This document shows, one piece after another, positions 36,442-43,533 of a stretch of 64,000 nt of DNA; position 1 is the stretch's first letter; each line of letters starts with the position of its first letter. A program made the position numbers and the translations under genes. The stretch spans positions 248,001 to 312,000 of the forward strand of contig NZ_JAMBNV010000001.1 in the NCBI RefSeq assembly GCF_023715245.1, in the 5' to 3' direction. Below the pieces are notes generated by a model. The model did not search any database, was not told the DNA's origin, and saw only the letters and a list, made by a program, of their open reading frames with translations. The stretch is from Sporosarcina luteola. Its GTDB lineage: Bacteria; Bacillota; Bacilli; Bacillales_A; Planococcaceae.

Positions 36442-36480
36442 CAAAAAACAGGCGGGGGAACATTTCCTCGCCTGTTTATC
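36442..36480. terminator. Bidirectional terminator between yheH and YusW-like gene
   Basis: AAACAGGCG-GGG pairs with CCTCGCCTGTTT. It has an A run on the left and T-rich DNA on the right, between convergent genes. Confidence 0.8.
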
Positions 36481-36489
36481 GTTTCATTA

Positions 36490-36960
36490 TCATTTCCTAT
36501 CTTCAATATCCATCTTCGTGCCATCGTCAAAGTCGATTTCCAAATCGAACTTCGTATACGTGTCTATTCCAAACCACTCCATAATCTTTGCTATGACGTC
36601 TTTTTCGTCCATACTCTTCCCTGTCACTACTTTAACGAAAAACGGATCCAGTTTATTGAAAGCTTCCTGATCCCTCAAATTCATACTAGCCAACTTATTC
36701 ACATACTTGGCCTCATGACCTTTCGCTACTTCATACTCCACGTCAATGACATCTTTCCCATCGACCTCTATCTCCAAGTCGAACTTATTGAAGCCGTACC
36801 CGTCCCCTGTATTCAACGTGTCGCCTGACTGATCATTTTCATAGATAAGCGTAGCATCCTCCCGTTTAGGATTATCCGCATTTTTGCCCCCATTTCCGCA
36901 CGCGCCCAAGACGAGCACGATAGCTAAAAAGAGCATGACGACCTTCATATTGTTCCTCAT
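36490..36960 (-). CDS. YusW-like lipoprotein
   Basis: A 156-residue secreted lipoprotein with the lipobox LVLGAC at about residue 20. The mature part contains two similar stretches, FNKFDLEIEVDGKDVIDVEYE and YTKFDLEIDFDDGTKMDIED, which is the pattern of the YusW-like family. AGGAGG is nine nt before the ATG. The function is unknown. Confidence 0.75.
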   Translation of the reverse strand: MRNNMKVVMLFLAIVLVLGACGNGGKNADNPKREDATLIYENDQSGDTLNTGDGYGFNKFDLEIEVDGKDVIDVEYEVAKGHEAKYVNKLASMNLRDQEAFNKLDPFFVKVVTGKSMDEKDVIAKIMEWFGIDTYTKFDLEIDFDDGTKMDIEDRK

Positions 36961-37118
36961 GATCGCAAACCTCCTGTTGTAGTCTTCTGTTCAGTAATTT
37001 CCTTCATTCCGCAAAATTAAACACAAAGGCAATTTCGGAGGAATCGCGACATGAGGTAGGGGAGGAATGGGAGCTGTCCGCAAGCATTTATTTAAATCCG
37101 CTGGAATTGTGGTTAAGT

Positions 37119-37336
37119 GGTGATAAAAATGGTGTGAGTGATGATAACCAGCGTCCAAGCGGTGATAAAGTACTGTCGACCGGTGAAAACCTATTTTATG
37201 GCGTAGGGGAATGGGTGAGTTTATGCTAATCGGTGATAACACTCGTCAATTCGGTGATAACGTGTCGAGAAACGGTGATAAACTCGTTCGAATCGGTGAT
37301 AACACCCGTCAATTCGGTGATAACCACTTTTGAAGC
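37119..37336. repeat. Intergenic tandem array G, 21 bp units, core GGTGATAAC
   Basis: Units of 21 bp with core GGTGATAA(C/A). Three plus a degenerate fourth run from 37119. After a disrupted stretch (about 37200-37231), five regular units start at 37232, 37253, 37274, 37295 and 37316. It lies between the YusW-like start and the DUF2804 stop. The rest of the gap shows no gene. Confidence 0.9.
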
Positions 37337-37340
37337 CATA

Positions 37341-37374
37341 TAAAAACAACCGGCGTTTTCGCCGGTTGTTCCTA
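37341..37374. terminator. Terminator of the DUF2804 gene
   Basis: A perfect 11 bp stem, AACAACCGGCG with CGCCGGTTGTT, has a TTTT loop and an A run on the plus strand (T run for the minus transcript). Confidence 0.85.
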
Positions 37375-37375
37375 T

Positions 37376-38410
37376 CTACCATTTCGCGCGGTGGTCTTCC
37401 GCGCAGCCGAGCATTTGCCGGATTCTGAGCGTCGAACCGTCGTGCAGTTTGACGCCTCCGTTGAAATAGCCGACAAGTTGGTTGACGTTCGTTTGTACAA
37501 GCTGTGCATTCGTCTTTGATTTTCGTTCGAAAAATGGAGAGAAAGTCAAATTTACATCGTCGGAAAACTTTGTCCCGATATGCCAAGGACGCATGTAATT
37601 GTCTTTGTCGTACGTGAAGATGACATCCTCATGCAGTTTCGTCATGACGCCGTCCACAAACACCGCATTTTCCGTCATGCCCGTACCGTCAGTCCATTTA
37701 CCGCCAAAATTCAGCCCGATCCGCCGACCGCCTAAACGCTGGGAAGCCATCGCCCAATTCCACTCCGCTTCGCGAGGCCAGACGCCGCGTCCGTAATCCA
37801 GCACTGCAAAGCTATAATCAGGATTGAAATCATAACGTTTCTCCCCGATCTTCACGAATCCCGTCGTCGGCAATGTATGATGTTTCGCTGTGAATTGGAA
37901 CCGATCTCGGTTGCGGGGGATGACGACGTTCAACGAATCGTCCTCTTCCGGATGCGTAATATGCAGATCGGCATGGAGCACTTCATTATCAAAGTCCGGT
38001 ATCGTCACAGATAGATGGGTTTCTCCTTGCAAATGGACCAGCTGAACTGAAATCCGCTCATTGACGAACTTTACACTACCAAGTACGTCTTCAGGCATCT
38101 TCACCCTCCGCCCGACAGGAAGCAAAACCTGCTTCTCATAGAAGCGCTGCGTCTCGTAATCGAGCATGTAGACGAAACAGACAGCTGCATAATCCATATG
38201 GCTGATCGCCGCTGAAAATAGAAGGTCCTCACCGAACACACACCAATAATTCCATTTCTTCTTCCGCATGAAATGGCCTTTCAGATTGCTTATAATGAAC
38301 GGACGACGGGCAAATCCGATCGCTTCGGGATTCAGCATCCCTTTCTGATCGCACAGAAACACCGTATCCTTCAGTTCTTTTTCTGCATGTTGCAAGGAGA
38401 TCTCCCCCAT
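37376..38410 (-). CDS. DUF2804 domain protein
   Basis: A 344-residue soluble protein of the DUF2804 family. Typical segments are GFARRPFIISNLKGHFMRKKKWNYW, DYGRGVWPREAEWNWAMASQ and GLNFGGKWTDGTGMTENA. The fold is thought to be beta-rich and lipocalin-like, but no function is established. It is a single-gene unit upstream of and divergent from the tRNA-Ala gene. Confidence 0.85.
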   Translation of the reverse strand: MGEISLQHAEKELKDTVFLCDQKGMLNPEAIGFARRPFIISNLKGHFMRKKKWNYWCVFGEDLLFSAAISHMDYAAVCFVYMLDYETQRFYEKQVLLPVGRRVKMPEDVLGSVKFVNERISVQLVHLQGETHLSVTIPDFDNEVLHADLHITHPEEDDSLNVVIPRNRDRFQFTAKHHTLPTTGFVKIGEKRYDFNPDYSFAVLDYGRGVWPREAEWNWAMASQRLGGRRIGLNFGGKWTDGTGMTENAVFVDGVMTKLHEDVIFTYDKDNYMRPWHIGTKFSDDVNLTFSPFFERKSKTNAQLVQTNVNQLVGYFNGGVKLHDGSTLRIRQMLGCAEDHRAKW

Positions 38411-38413
38411 CTA

Positions 38414-38441
38414 TTGTCTTTTTTCTATGACATGTTATAAT
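38414..38441 (+). promoter_or_regulatory. Promoter of tRNA-Ala
   Basis: TTGTCT and TATAAT are 16 bp apart, and the tRNA begins 21 bases later. Confidence 0.65.
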
Positions 38442-38461
38442 CTATATTGTAGCAGATTTAC

Positions 38462-38534
38462 GGGGCATTAGCTCAGCTGGGAGAGTGTCACGCTGGCAGT
38501 GTGAAGGTCACCGGTTCGAACCCGGTATGCTCCA
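38462..38534 (+). tRNA. tRNA-Ala (anticodon GGC)
   Basis: A 73-nt cloverleaf: acceptor GGGGCAT with ATGCTCC, D arm GCTC...GAGT, anticodon stem TCACG/TGTGA around the loop CTGGCAG (anticodon GGC), and T arm ACCGG-TTCGAAC-CCGGT. CCA is not encoded. Its 3' part is the attL site of the island. The present 3' end and downstream terminator come from the element, and the displaced original 3' end is at 59215. Confidence 0.9.
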
Positions 38535-38535
38535 T
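38493..38535 (+). mobile_element. attL of the genomic island
   Basis: This 43 bp 3' segment of tRNA-Ala recurs at 59215-59257 with a single A/G difference in the T loop. The integrase gene lies next to this end. Both copies are followed by different but analogous terminators. Confidence 0.85.
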
Positions 38536-38542
38536 CTTACGT

Positions 38543-38577
38543 AAACCCTTTCAAATCAATGTTTGAGAGGGTTTTTT
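38543..38577 (+). terminator. tRNA terminator supplied by the island
   Basis: AAACCCTTTCAAA pairs with TTTGAGAGGGTTT, followed by TTT. The element restores both the tRNA 3' end and a terminator. Confidence 0.8.
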
Positions 38578-38590
38578 ATTGTCTTTTGTG

Positions 38591-38638
38591 TTGATGAAAA
38601 AGCCTTAAAAATGACTGTTGATGTAAATTTGATGTAAA
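38591..38638 (+). repeat. Left-end TTGATGTAAA direct repeats (candidate integrase arm sites)
   Basis: TTGATGTAAA occurs at 38618 and 38629, with a weaker TTGATGAAAA at 38591. The same decamer occurs three times near the right end in the same orientation. The spacing and position just inside the element fit arm-type sites of Tn916-like integrases. Confidence 0.6.
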
Positions 38639-38773
38639 ACTTGAAGTGAATTAATGATAAGTTGTGCAAAATGGTATTAAAAGAACGGAAAGCATTGGGA
38701 TACATCCTCCAGCTTGTCATATCATGATCTACGTTAATTTATGTAAATTTGTGCTAATTTTTATTGATTGATG

Positions 38774-38801
38774 TTGATTCACTTTAAAAACTATGTATAA
38801 T
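38774..38801 (+). promoter_or_regulatory. Promoter of the toxin-candidate leader RNA
   Basis: TTGATT (38774-38779) and TATAAT (38796-38801) are 16 bp apart. Transcription should begin near 38808. Confidence 0.6.
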
Positions 38802-38807
38802 AGGAAA

Positions 38808-39003
38808 TGTAACAAACATAATATATAGCAGGGCAGTAATGCCATGTGTTAAGATAGCGACACATTCCCGAGCTCTAGGGACTCTAATATTAGAGCATCT
38901 TTACCCGTCCTGGCTGAGGATAGATATAAATTAGCCGAGCTATCAATTTAATAATTTTGTAATTACAAAATAGTCCTGATTATATGTCAGGGCTATTTTT
39001 TTA
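38808..39003 (+). ncRNA. Structured leader RNA ending in a terminator, upstream of the PBECR-like gene
   Basis: About 195 nt between a good promoter and a strong terminator (AAAATAGTCCTGA with TCAGGGCTATTTT, then T run, 38967-39003). Internal pairs include GGC-N6-GCC at about 38834, TGTGT/ACACA and a TCTAATATTAGA palindrome. The coding start follows 20 bp after the terminator. It could be an attenuator, a riboswitch-like element or an RNA antitoxin. I found no tandem 30-40 nt repeats of the kind seen in type III antitoxins, and no match to a known RNA class that I can name. Confidence 0.5.
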
Positions 39004-39023
39004 CCTTAAAGCAGGTGATACTA

Positions 39024-39653
39024 TTGGATGCCAAGACATTTGCAAGCTTATTAGACCCACCCACACTTGATCAAATAGATCTAGTGTTACTTATCGATTA
39101 TTACGAAGCATATTTAGCACCATACATATATGAATTCGAATTAGAGAATGGCGATATTATCGAACTGAAGTTTAATGTCGATAACTTTTGCCACTTGATA
39201 GGAATACACAAACCTGCTGAAAAAAAGTTTGGCGGGAATTCCTATAAGGTTTATAACTATAAAGGTTCGAAGGGCTATCGTCGTATTAAAAATGGGGAAA
39301 TAACCAAAATAACACTAAAGAACCTGAATAAAAGTGCATATAAAGCTATGCGTGATAAGATGGTTTATTTTTATTTAATTCATAGACTCTTAGAAACACC
39401 TAAAGCTGTTTTTTATACGCGGCCTATAAATAACGTTAAAGCGGTGGATATTTTCTTCTATGAAAAGAATGAGAAAGTTTTCATGCACTTGGGGATTATC
39501 AAACATAGTAAACAAAACTTTTTTGTTCCTTCAACAGTTATTGTGGAGAGAATAACAGAATACTCTAAGGGTGACAAGTATATAAATGGACAGACCCCTG
39601 TAGCGATAACAAAAATATTAAAAACTAAAGATGGTATAGAGGTTTCAGGTTAA
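39024..39653 (+). CDS. PBECR4-like (Barnase/EndoU/ColicinE5/RelE-fold) putative RNase toxin
   Basis: About 209 residues. The segment YEFELENGDIIELKFNVDNFCHLIGIHKP matches my memory of the PBECR4 domain, found in proteins of phages and integrative elements and predicted to have a BECR RNase fold. Conserved His/Lys residues (NFCHL, IKHSKQNFFVPST) may be catalytic. I chose the TTG at 39024, eight nt after GCAGG, over a GTG at 39015. The gene is the first after the island's left end and convergent with the integrase. A toxin or anti-phage role is inference. Confidence 0.6.
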   Translation: MDAKTFASLLDPPTLDQIDLVLLIDYYEAYLAPYIYEFELENGDIIELKFNVDNFCHLIGIHKPAEKKFGGNSYKVYNYKGSKGYRRIKNGEITKITLKNLNKSAYKAMRDKMVYFYLIHRLLETPKAVFYTRPINNVKAVDIFFYEKNEKVFMHLGIIKHSKQNFFVPSTVIVERITEYSKGDKYINGQTPVAITKILKTKDGIEVSG

Positions 39654-39681
39654 AAGGATTTTTAATATATTATATGACTAT

Positions 39682-39730
39682 AAAAAACGGGAAGCACTGG
39701 GAATGATTCCTGATGCTTCACCGTTTTATT
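39682..39730. terminator. Bidirectional terminator between toxin candidate and integrase
   Basis: AAAACGG...AAGCA and TGCTTCACCGTTTT form a long imperfect stem, with A and T runs on both sides between convergent genes. Confidence 0.75.
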
Positions 39731-40916
39731 TTGTGTTTTTCTTTCCTGAAAACAACCCTTCGAAAGTATCACCGGCCATCTTGTCGGCAGTTCTCAAAAC
39801 ATGTCCGTAAGTATCCATCGTGATACGAATTGAACTGTGTCCAAAACGTTCGGATATAACTTTGGCATGGATGTTCTGAGCAATTAGCAAGCTGGCGGAC
39901 GTGTGGCGAATATCGTGAAGCCGGATGTATCTGAATTCAGTTCTATCCGTGAATCGTTTCCACCAGGTTGATGGGGTAGTAGGGTAGAAATGTGTTCCAT
40001 CGTCGTTGCAGAACACCCACGATCTATTATGTTCCACCCACTTATCACCCATGAGCAGTTTAGTTTTGTTCCATTCCACTTTAAACCTTCTCAAATCGTC
40101 CACAACGGACGGGGCGAGCGTGACAAGCCTATTGGACGTTTTTGATTTAGGCGGCTTGATAACAGGCCCATTGCGCGTATTTACGATGGTCTGGGATATG
40201 TCAATGATTCCATTCTCTAGATCAACATGCTTCCACTCTAAACCTAAGCCTTCTCCTCTTCGTAATCCACCGACAATCAGCAACGTCATGAACATTCTCC
40301 AATGGCTGCTTTCCCCTTCCAGTAGATTGAGCAGCAGGGAAACTTCCTCAAATTCATATACACTCATCGGCTTGGATTCTTCGTTTTTGTTCCTCGGCTT
40401 GCGAATCCCATCCATCGGGTCCTCTTTTATAAACCGTTTTGTTTTTGCGAATCTAAAGAGGCTTTTTAACGTGTTGTATACGCTCTGTTGAGAAGTTACG
40501 GCGAGTGGTTTTTTAGATCCGTCTTTCCTTTTCAGATTGTGCAACAAGTCATCTAATAGCGCTGTAGTTACGTCCTGCAAATACCAATGACCAATCACCG
40601 GCAAAATATGAGTGTCCAAAATGGATAAATGGTTGGTGATGGTCGTTTCTGACATTTCTTTGAAAGCATATTTCACTTTCCATTCTTCGCTCAATGCTGA
40701 GACTTTCATTTTCCCTGGTACGATATACGCTCCAGAAAGTGCCTCTTGTTTGAACTTCAAATACTCGTGTTTTAGGTGCTCTTCCAACCGCTTAGGGGTC
40801 ATTTTTTCGGTTACAGTATACGTCATAGTTGCCCGTTTATATTTCCCGTCTGCACCTTTTCCTAAGCTAACGGTAAAGAAGTATGAATTAGCTCCTCGTG
40901 GTTGAATGTTAGCCAA
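39726..40916 (-). CDS. int: Tyrosine integrase of the island
   Basis: A 396-residue Tn916/phage-type integrase with an N-terminal arm-binding domain (about residues 5-60), a SAM-like core-binding domain (70-170) and the catalytic domain. The catalytic set is complete: Arg in GGLRRGEGLG, Lys in PPKSKTSN, HxxR in LHDIRHTSAS, His in RFGHSS and the Tyr nucleophile in TMDTYGH. It reads toward attL, the normal position for an integrase in a tRNA-inserted element, and probably recombines the 43 bp tRNA-Ala site. Confidence 0.93.
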   Translation of the reverse strand: MANIQPRGANSYFFTVSLGKGADGKYKRATMTYTVTEKMTPKRLEEHLKHEYLKFKQEALSGAYIVPGKMKVSALSEEWKVKYAFKEMSETTITNHLSILDTHILPVIGHWYLQDVTTALLDDLLHNLKRKDGSKKPLAVTSQQSVYNTLKSLFRFAKTKRFIKEDPMDGIRKPRNKNEESKPMSVYEFEEVSLLLNLLEGESSHWRMFMTLLIVGGLRRGEGLGLEWKHVDLENGIIDISQTIVNTRNGPVIKPPKSKTSNRLVTLAPSVVDDLRRFKVEWNKTKLLMGDKWVEHNRSWVFCNDDGTHFYPTTPSTWWKRFTDRTEFRYIRLHDIRHTSASLLIAQNIHAKVISERFGHSSIRITMDTYGHVLRTADKMAGDTFEGLFSGKKNTK

Positions 40917-41108
40917 CTAAATCACTCCACATCTAATTATTAATAATTCTATTCAATATTGTTCAGGTCTTTATAGAATTTGGGCAGATTTCTTGATTTG
41001 GTTAATGTCACAATCATACTTAACCAGTTAGGATAAGGCAAACTGAATATTTCCTTTAAATGTAATATGTTGATTGAAAAGTCTTTTTCAGAGATTCGCT
41101 ATAATAGT

Positions 41109-41428
41109 TAACGGGTTCAGTTGATGGGGAGTAGACAATAAAAAGCACAGCGTTTGGGGACACAATTCACATATGAATTGGTATCCCTATTTTTGATGTT
41201 AAATCAACATTTAGGTGCTTTATATTGAAGTATTGGTACAACAATTGCCAGACGAATTAGCAACAGCGCAAAAAATTATGTGCCTTTGTTAAATCCTTTG
41301 ATAATTCCGTTGTTAAAACGCTTCCTAATTGGATATTAGAAAGAAAATATAGAGAAATTTATGCTAAAATAAACTGAAGATTAAGAGATGATGATCTTCA
41401 ACTAACGGAGCAGCATTCCTGTTTGAAG
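41109..41428 (+). repeat. 320 bp inverted element, left copy
   Basis: It begins TAACGGGTTCAGTTGATGGGG and runs to the palindrome at 41395-41428. Reversed, it matches 54115-54431 over most of its length, including ACACAATTC-ATATGAATTGG, TTATGTGCCTTTG and CTAATTGGATATT segments. The inner half looks like a decayed small reading frame in both copies (e.g. PNWILERKYREIYAKIN here). No intact gene lies in it or in the DNA between it and the integrase start. Confidence 0.75.
41395..41428. repeat. Cassette palindrome 1
   Basis: CTTCAACTAACGGAGCAGC followed after seven bases by GTTTGAAG. It ends the 320 bp element and begins cargo block A. Confidence 0.6.
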
Positions 41429-41521
41429 GAATTGCACCATCTTGAAAGAAAAAGAGTCCTCTTGTATGATGCTGAGTGTCAACGTCGAAATTGACTCATC
41501 ATCTAACAGGAGGACTACTCT

Positions 41522-41614
41522 ATGAATTCTAAATGGAATGATAAGCTAAATCAAGTGACTGACAACACATTAATTGTACATTGGGCTACTGAGACGGCTC
41601 AATGTTCTTATTGA
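41522..41614 (+). pseudogene. IS110-family transposase 5' remnant
   Basis: Thirty codons from ATG encode a start (MNSKWNDKLNQVTDNTLIV) like the N-terminus of IS110-family transposases, in which the next residues should be the catalytic DIA(K). Here the frame instead runs into unrelated codons and stops inside the palindrome at 41607. GGAGG lies upstream. A deleted transposase is the best reading, from memory of the family only. Confidence 0.4.
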
Positions 41615-41641
41615 ACTAACGGGGCAGGTTAGTTGAATAAG
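41607..41641. repeat. Cassette palindrome 2
   Basis: CTTATTGAACTAAC and GTTAGTTGAATAAG (13 of 14 pairs) enclose GGGGCAG. It is the cleanest copy of the family. The IS110 remnant's stop codon is within the left arm. Confidence 0.8.
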
Positions 41642-41787
41642 GAAGTAGTAATTATTATGGGTTATACCGATTTTTAATGGGGCAAATTATATATGAATGA
41701 AAAACAAAATACTTTTACAAACCCTGAAAAATGTATAGGATTACTGGACAAAAGCAGTTGTTGATGGCTTAAATCCTAAAACCATAA

Positions 41788-41832
41788 ATTTTAGGCATAT
41801 TCAGATAAAATGAATATGTCTATTTATTTTTT
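41788..41832 (+). terminator. Terminator-like hairpin before the sigma gene
   Basis: AGGCATATTCA pairs with TGAATATGTCT, followed by a T-rich tract. No intact gene is found between 41642 and 41890; only a 23-codon fragment starting at 41694. Confidence 0.6.
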
Positions 41833-41890
41833 TGGAAATCTTGTAACGTTTTCATAGTTCGTTAGTTATTTAAGTGAAGGAGGGGAGAAA

Positions 41891-42382
41891 GTGAACTTTG
41901 AGGAAATTTATCAAGCGTATTTTCATGATGTTTACTTATATACAAAGTCTTTGGTAGCTGACAAGAATATAGCAGAAGAAATTACACAAGAGACATTTTT
42001 TAAGGCACTGAAATCATTTCATCAATTTGATGGCAAAAAAGATGTAAGGGCATGGCTTTTCACAATCGCTAAAAATACATATTTTACACAATACAAAAAG
42101 CAGCAACGCGAGATAAATATTGAAGAAAATTCAGTGCGAAAGGATGTCCAACTTGTAGATTATTTAGTGAATGAAGAGCGAGCGTTGATGATTCATCGAT
42201 TTTTACACGCAATGAAAGAGCCGTATAAAGAAGTTTTCTCCCTTCGAACATTTGGTGAGCTTTCTTTTGAGGCAATAGGGCATTTATTTGGAAAAAGTGA
42301 TGGCTGGGCTAGAGTAACGTATTACCGTGCAAAAAAGAAAATAACAGCGTATATGGAGGCGAAACAAGATGAGGGATATTAA
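41891..42382 (+). CDS. ECF-type RNA polymerase sigma factor
   Basis: A 163-residue sigma-70 family protein with region 2 (IYQAYFHDVYLYTKSLVADKNIAEEITQETFFKA, core-binding and -10 recognition) and region 4 (EPYKEVFSLRTFGELSFEAIGHLFGKSDGWARVTYYRAKKK). It starts with GTG after GGAGGGGAG. The anti-sigma gene overlaps it by 14 bases. This pair is the cargo of a block bounded by inverted repeats at 41109 and 43248, so it is likely a recent arrival. The target promoters are unknown. Confidence 0.85.
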   Translation: MNFEEIYQAYFHDVYLYTKSLVADKNIAEEITQETFFKALKSFHQFDGKKDVRAWLFTIAKNTYFTQYKKQQREINIEENSVRKDVQLVDYLVNEERALMIHRFLHAMKEPYKEVFSLRTFGELSFEAIGHLFGKSDGWARVTYYRAKKKITAYMEAKQDEGY

Positions 42383-43034
42383 ATGTACAGTCATTCAAGA
42401 TTTGCTGCCACTTTATGTAGATGAGGTAGTAAGTGATGATACGAAATCGTTAGTTAATGAGCATTTACTTACATGTGAGAATTGTAGAAATGAATATGAG
42501 CAAATGAAAGGAACGCTTTATGTACCAATTGAAAATAAAGACACTTTGTTCAGTCAGCTTAAGAAACGATGGAATCGCAAAAAATGGCTTCTTATTTTTG
42601 GATCAGTTTTAACGACCACATTAATAGGGTTTGCACTATTTTCATTCATATTTCATTACTCAAAGCCAATTCCTTATACAGCAGAATTGTTTGAGCTTGA
42701 AGAAACGGCAGATGGAACGCTTGTTTTAAATTATTTTGGAGAAAGTCATGCAGGAACGTATACGACACACCCTTTAGAAGTTGAAATAGATGGGGAAGTA
42801 AAAAACATTAGCTTAATTTATTATGTTAAAACAATCGCCCATTCGCCTACTAGTAACTTTTTACGAGAGGATAAAAGAATTGGACCTGATCGATTAGAGT
42901 TAGTAGATAGTGAAGCTGTTGATGCAGTTTACTATGGGTACTTTGATCTTGACTTTGATCTTGATAAAGTAACCAAAGAAGGGCAAACATGGGAAGAACT
43001 TTTACAACAAATGACGTTGATTTGGGAGAGGTAA
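42369..43034 (+). CDS. Anti-sigma factor with zinc-finger motif
   Basis: 221 residues: a zf-HC2 anti-sigma domain at the N-terminus (CTVIQDLLPLYVDEVVSDDT then EHLLTCENC, giving the H-x3-C-x2-C metal site), one membrane segment at about residues 73-95 (WLLIFGSVLTTTLIGFALF), and an extracellular sensor domain of about 120 residues. It should hold the upstream ECF sigma factor at the membrane until a signal arrives. The ATG has GGAGG within the sigma coding sequence. Confidence 0.8.
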   Translation: MRDIKCTVIQDLLPLYVDEVVSDDTKSLVNEHLLTCENCRNEYEQMKGTLYVPIENKDTLFSQLKKRWNRKKWLLIFGSVLTTTLIGFALFSFIFHYSKPIPYTAELFELEETADGTLVLNYFGESHAGTYTTHPLEVEIDGEVKNISLIYYVKTIAHSPTSNFLREDKRIGPDRLELVDSEAVDAVYYGYFDLDFDLDKVTKEGQTWEELLQQMTLIWER

Positions 43035-43078
43035 ATAGGAAGTAAATTAAAAAAGATTGTGAAGTATTGTACTTAAAG

Positions 43079-43248
43079 TAACGGGTGCTTTAGTTCAATA
43101 AGGATAGTGAAATATATAGCAAAAAAACGCTCAAATTGGGCATTTTTACTTGTTTTCTATATAGCGATTTCACTGTTGAAATAGATGCTGATTGACTTGT
43201 TAATTATGTTGTTAATTGCACTTTTCTCCCCTCAACCGAACCCGTTAT
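43079..43248 (-). repeat. 170 bp inverted element, uninterrupted copy
   Basis: Ends are TAACGGGTGCTTTAGTTC at the left and GAACCCGTTA at the right, so the termini share TAACGGGT as an inverted repeat. The same element in reverse orientation, split by an IS3 insertion, lies at 50490-52117. This copy serves as the empty site. It closes cargo block A (41109-43248). Confidence 0.75.
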
Positions 43249-43289
43249 ATATTATAACGATAGCTTTAATATTTTTTATCACGAGAAAC

Positions 43290-43318
43290 TTGATTAATAA
43301 TGATCTTTCTAGTACTAT
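43290..43318 (+). promoter_or_regulatory. Promoter of the leader upstream of the replication-relaxation gene
   Basis: TTGATT (43290-43295) and TACTAT (43313-43318) are exactly 17 bp apart. The transcript would run about 165 nt to the terminator at 43459. Confidence 0.45.
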
Positions 43319-43324
43319 AGTAAG

Positions 43325-43490
43325 TAATAGAGTAACCATGAATTAATCACGATTTAGTGAGAGTTATAAACAATTAATCCGGTATACGGGCCTCTTGTTG
43401 GAGGATAAAGATCACCCCGCTACCAGTGTGTCCAAATGAATAATTAATAGAGTGCATCAAGCTTAGCGTATCATTCGCCAAGCTTTTTTT
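43325..43490 (+). ncRNA. Candidate leader/small RNA before the replication-relaxation gene
   Basis: There is no coding frame in this stretch. A terminator (AAGCTTAGCG with CGCCAAGCTT, then T run, 43459-43490) ends the transcript 40 bp before the next start codon. This is the same promoter-RNA-terminator-gene layout as upstream of the toxin candidate. The sequence around 43400-43435 (GGTATACGGGCC, ACCCCGCTACCAGTGTG) could alternatively be part of a transfer origin, but I recognise no known nic site. Confidence 0.4.
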
Positions 43491-43533
43491 ATTTTATTTC
43501 ACTACTCTATAAAAATTCAGGAGGTGCCACGCT

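Noticed and set aside
38808..39003. Type III toxin-antitoxin RNA (ToxI-like)
   Set aside because: The layout fits, but no tandem 34-40 nt repeats are seen, and the protein looks PBECR-like rather than ToxN-like. Kept only as a general leader RNA.
41109..41131. IS231-type mobile insertion cassette ends
   Set aside because: The element end contains CCCATCAAC on its reverse strand, as do IS231 inverted repeats, but the orientation relative to the element border is opposite and the remaining bases do not match.
41842..41863. Autoregulatory ECF promoter upstream of the sigma gene
   Set aside because: TGTAAC and CGTT are present but only 12 bp apart, too close for the usual 16 bp spacing.
43400..43440. 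Origin of transfer before the replication-relaxation gene
   Set aside because: GTATACGGGCC and CACCCCGCTACCAGTGTG look unusual but match no nic site that I know, and no relaxase gene was found.
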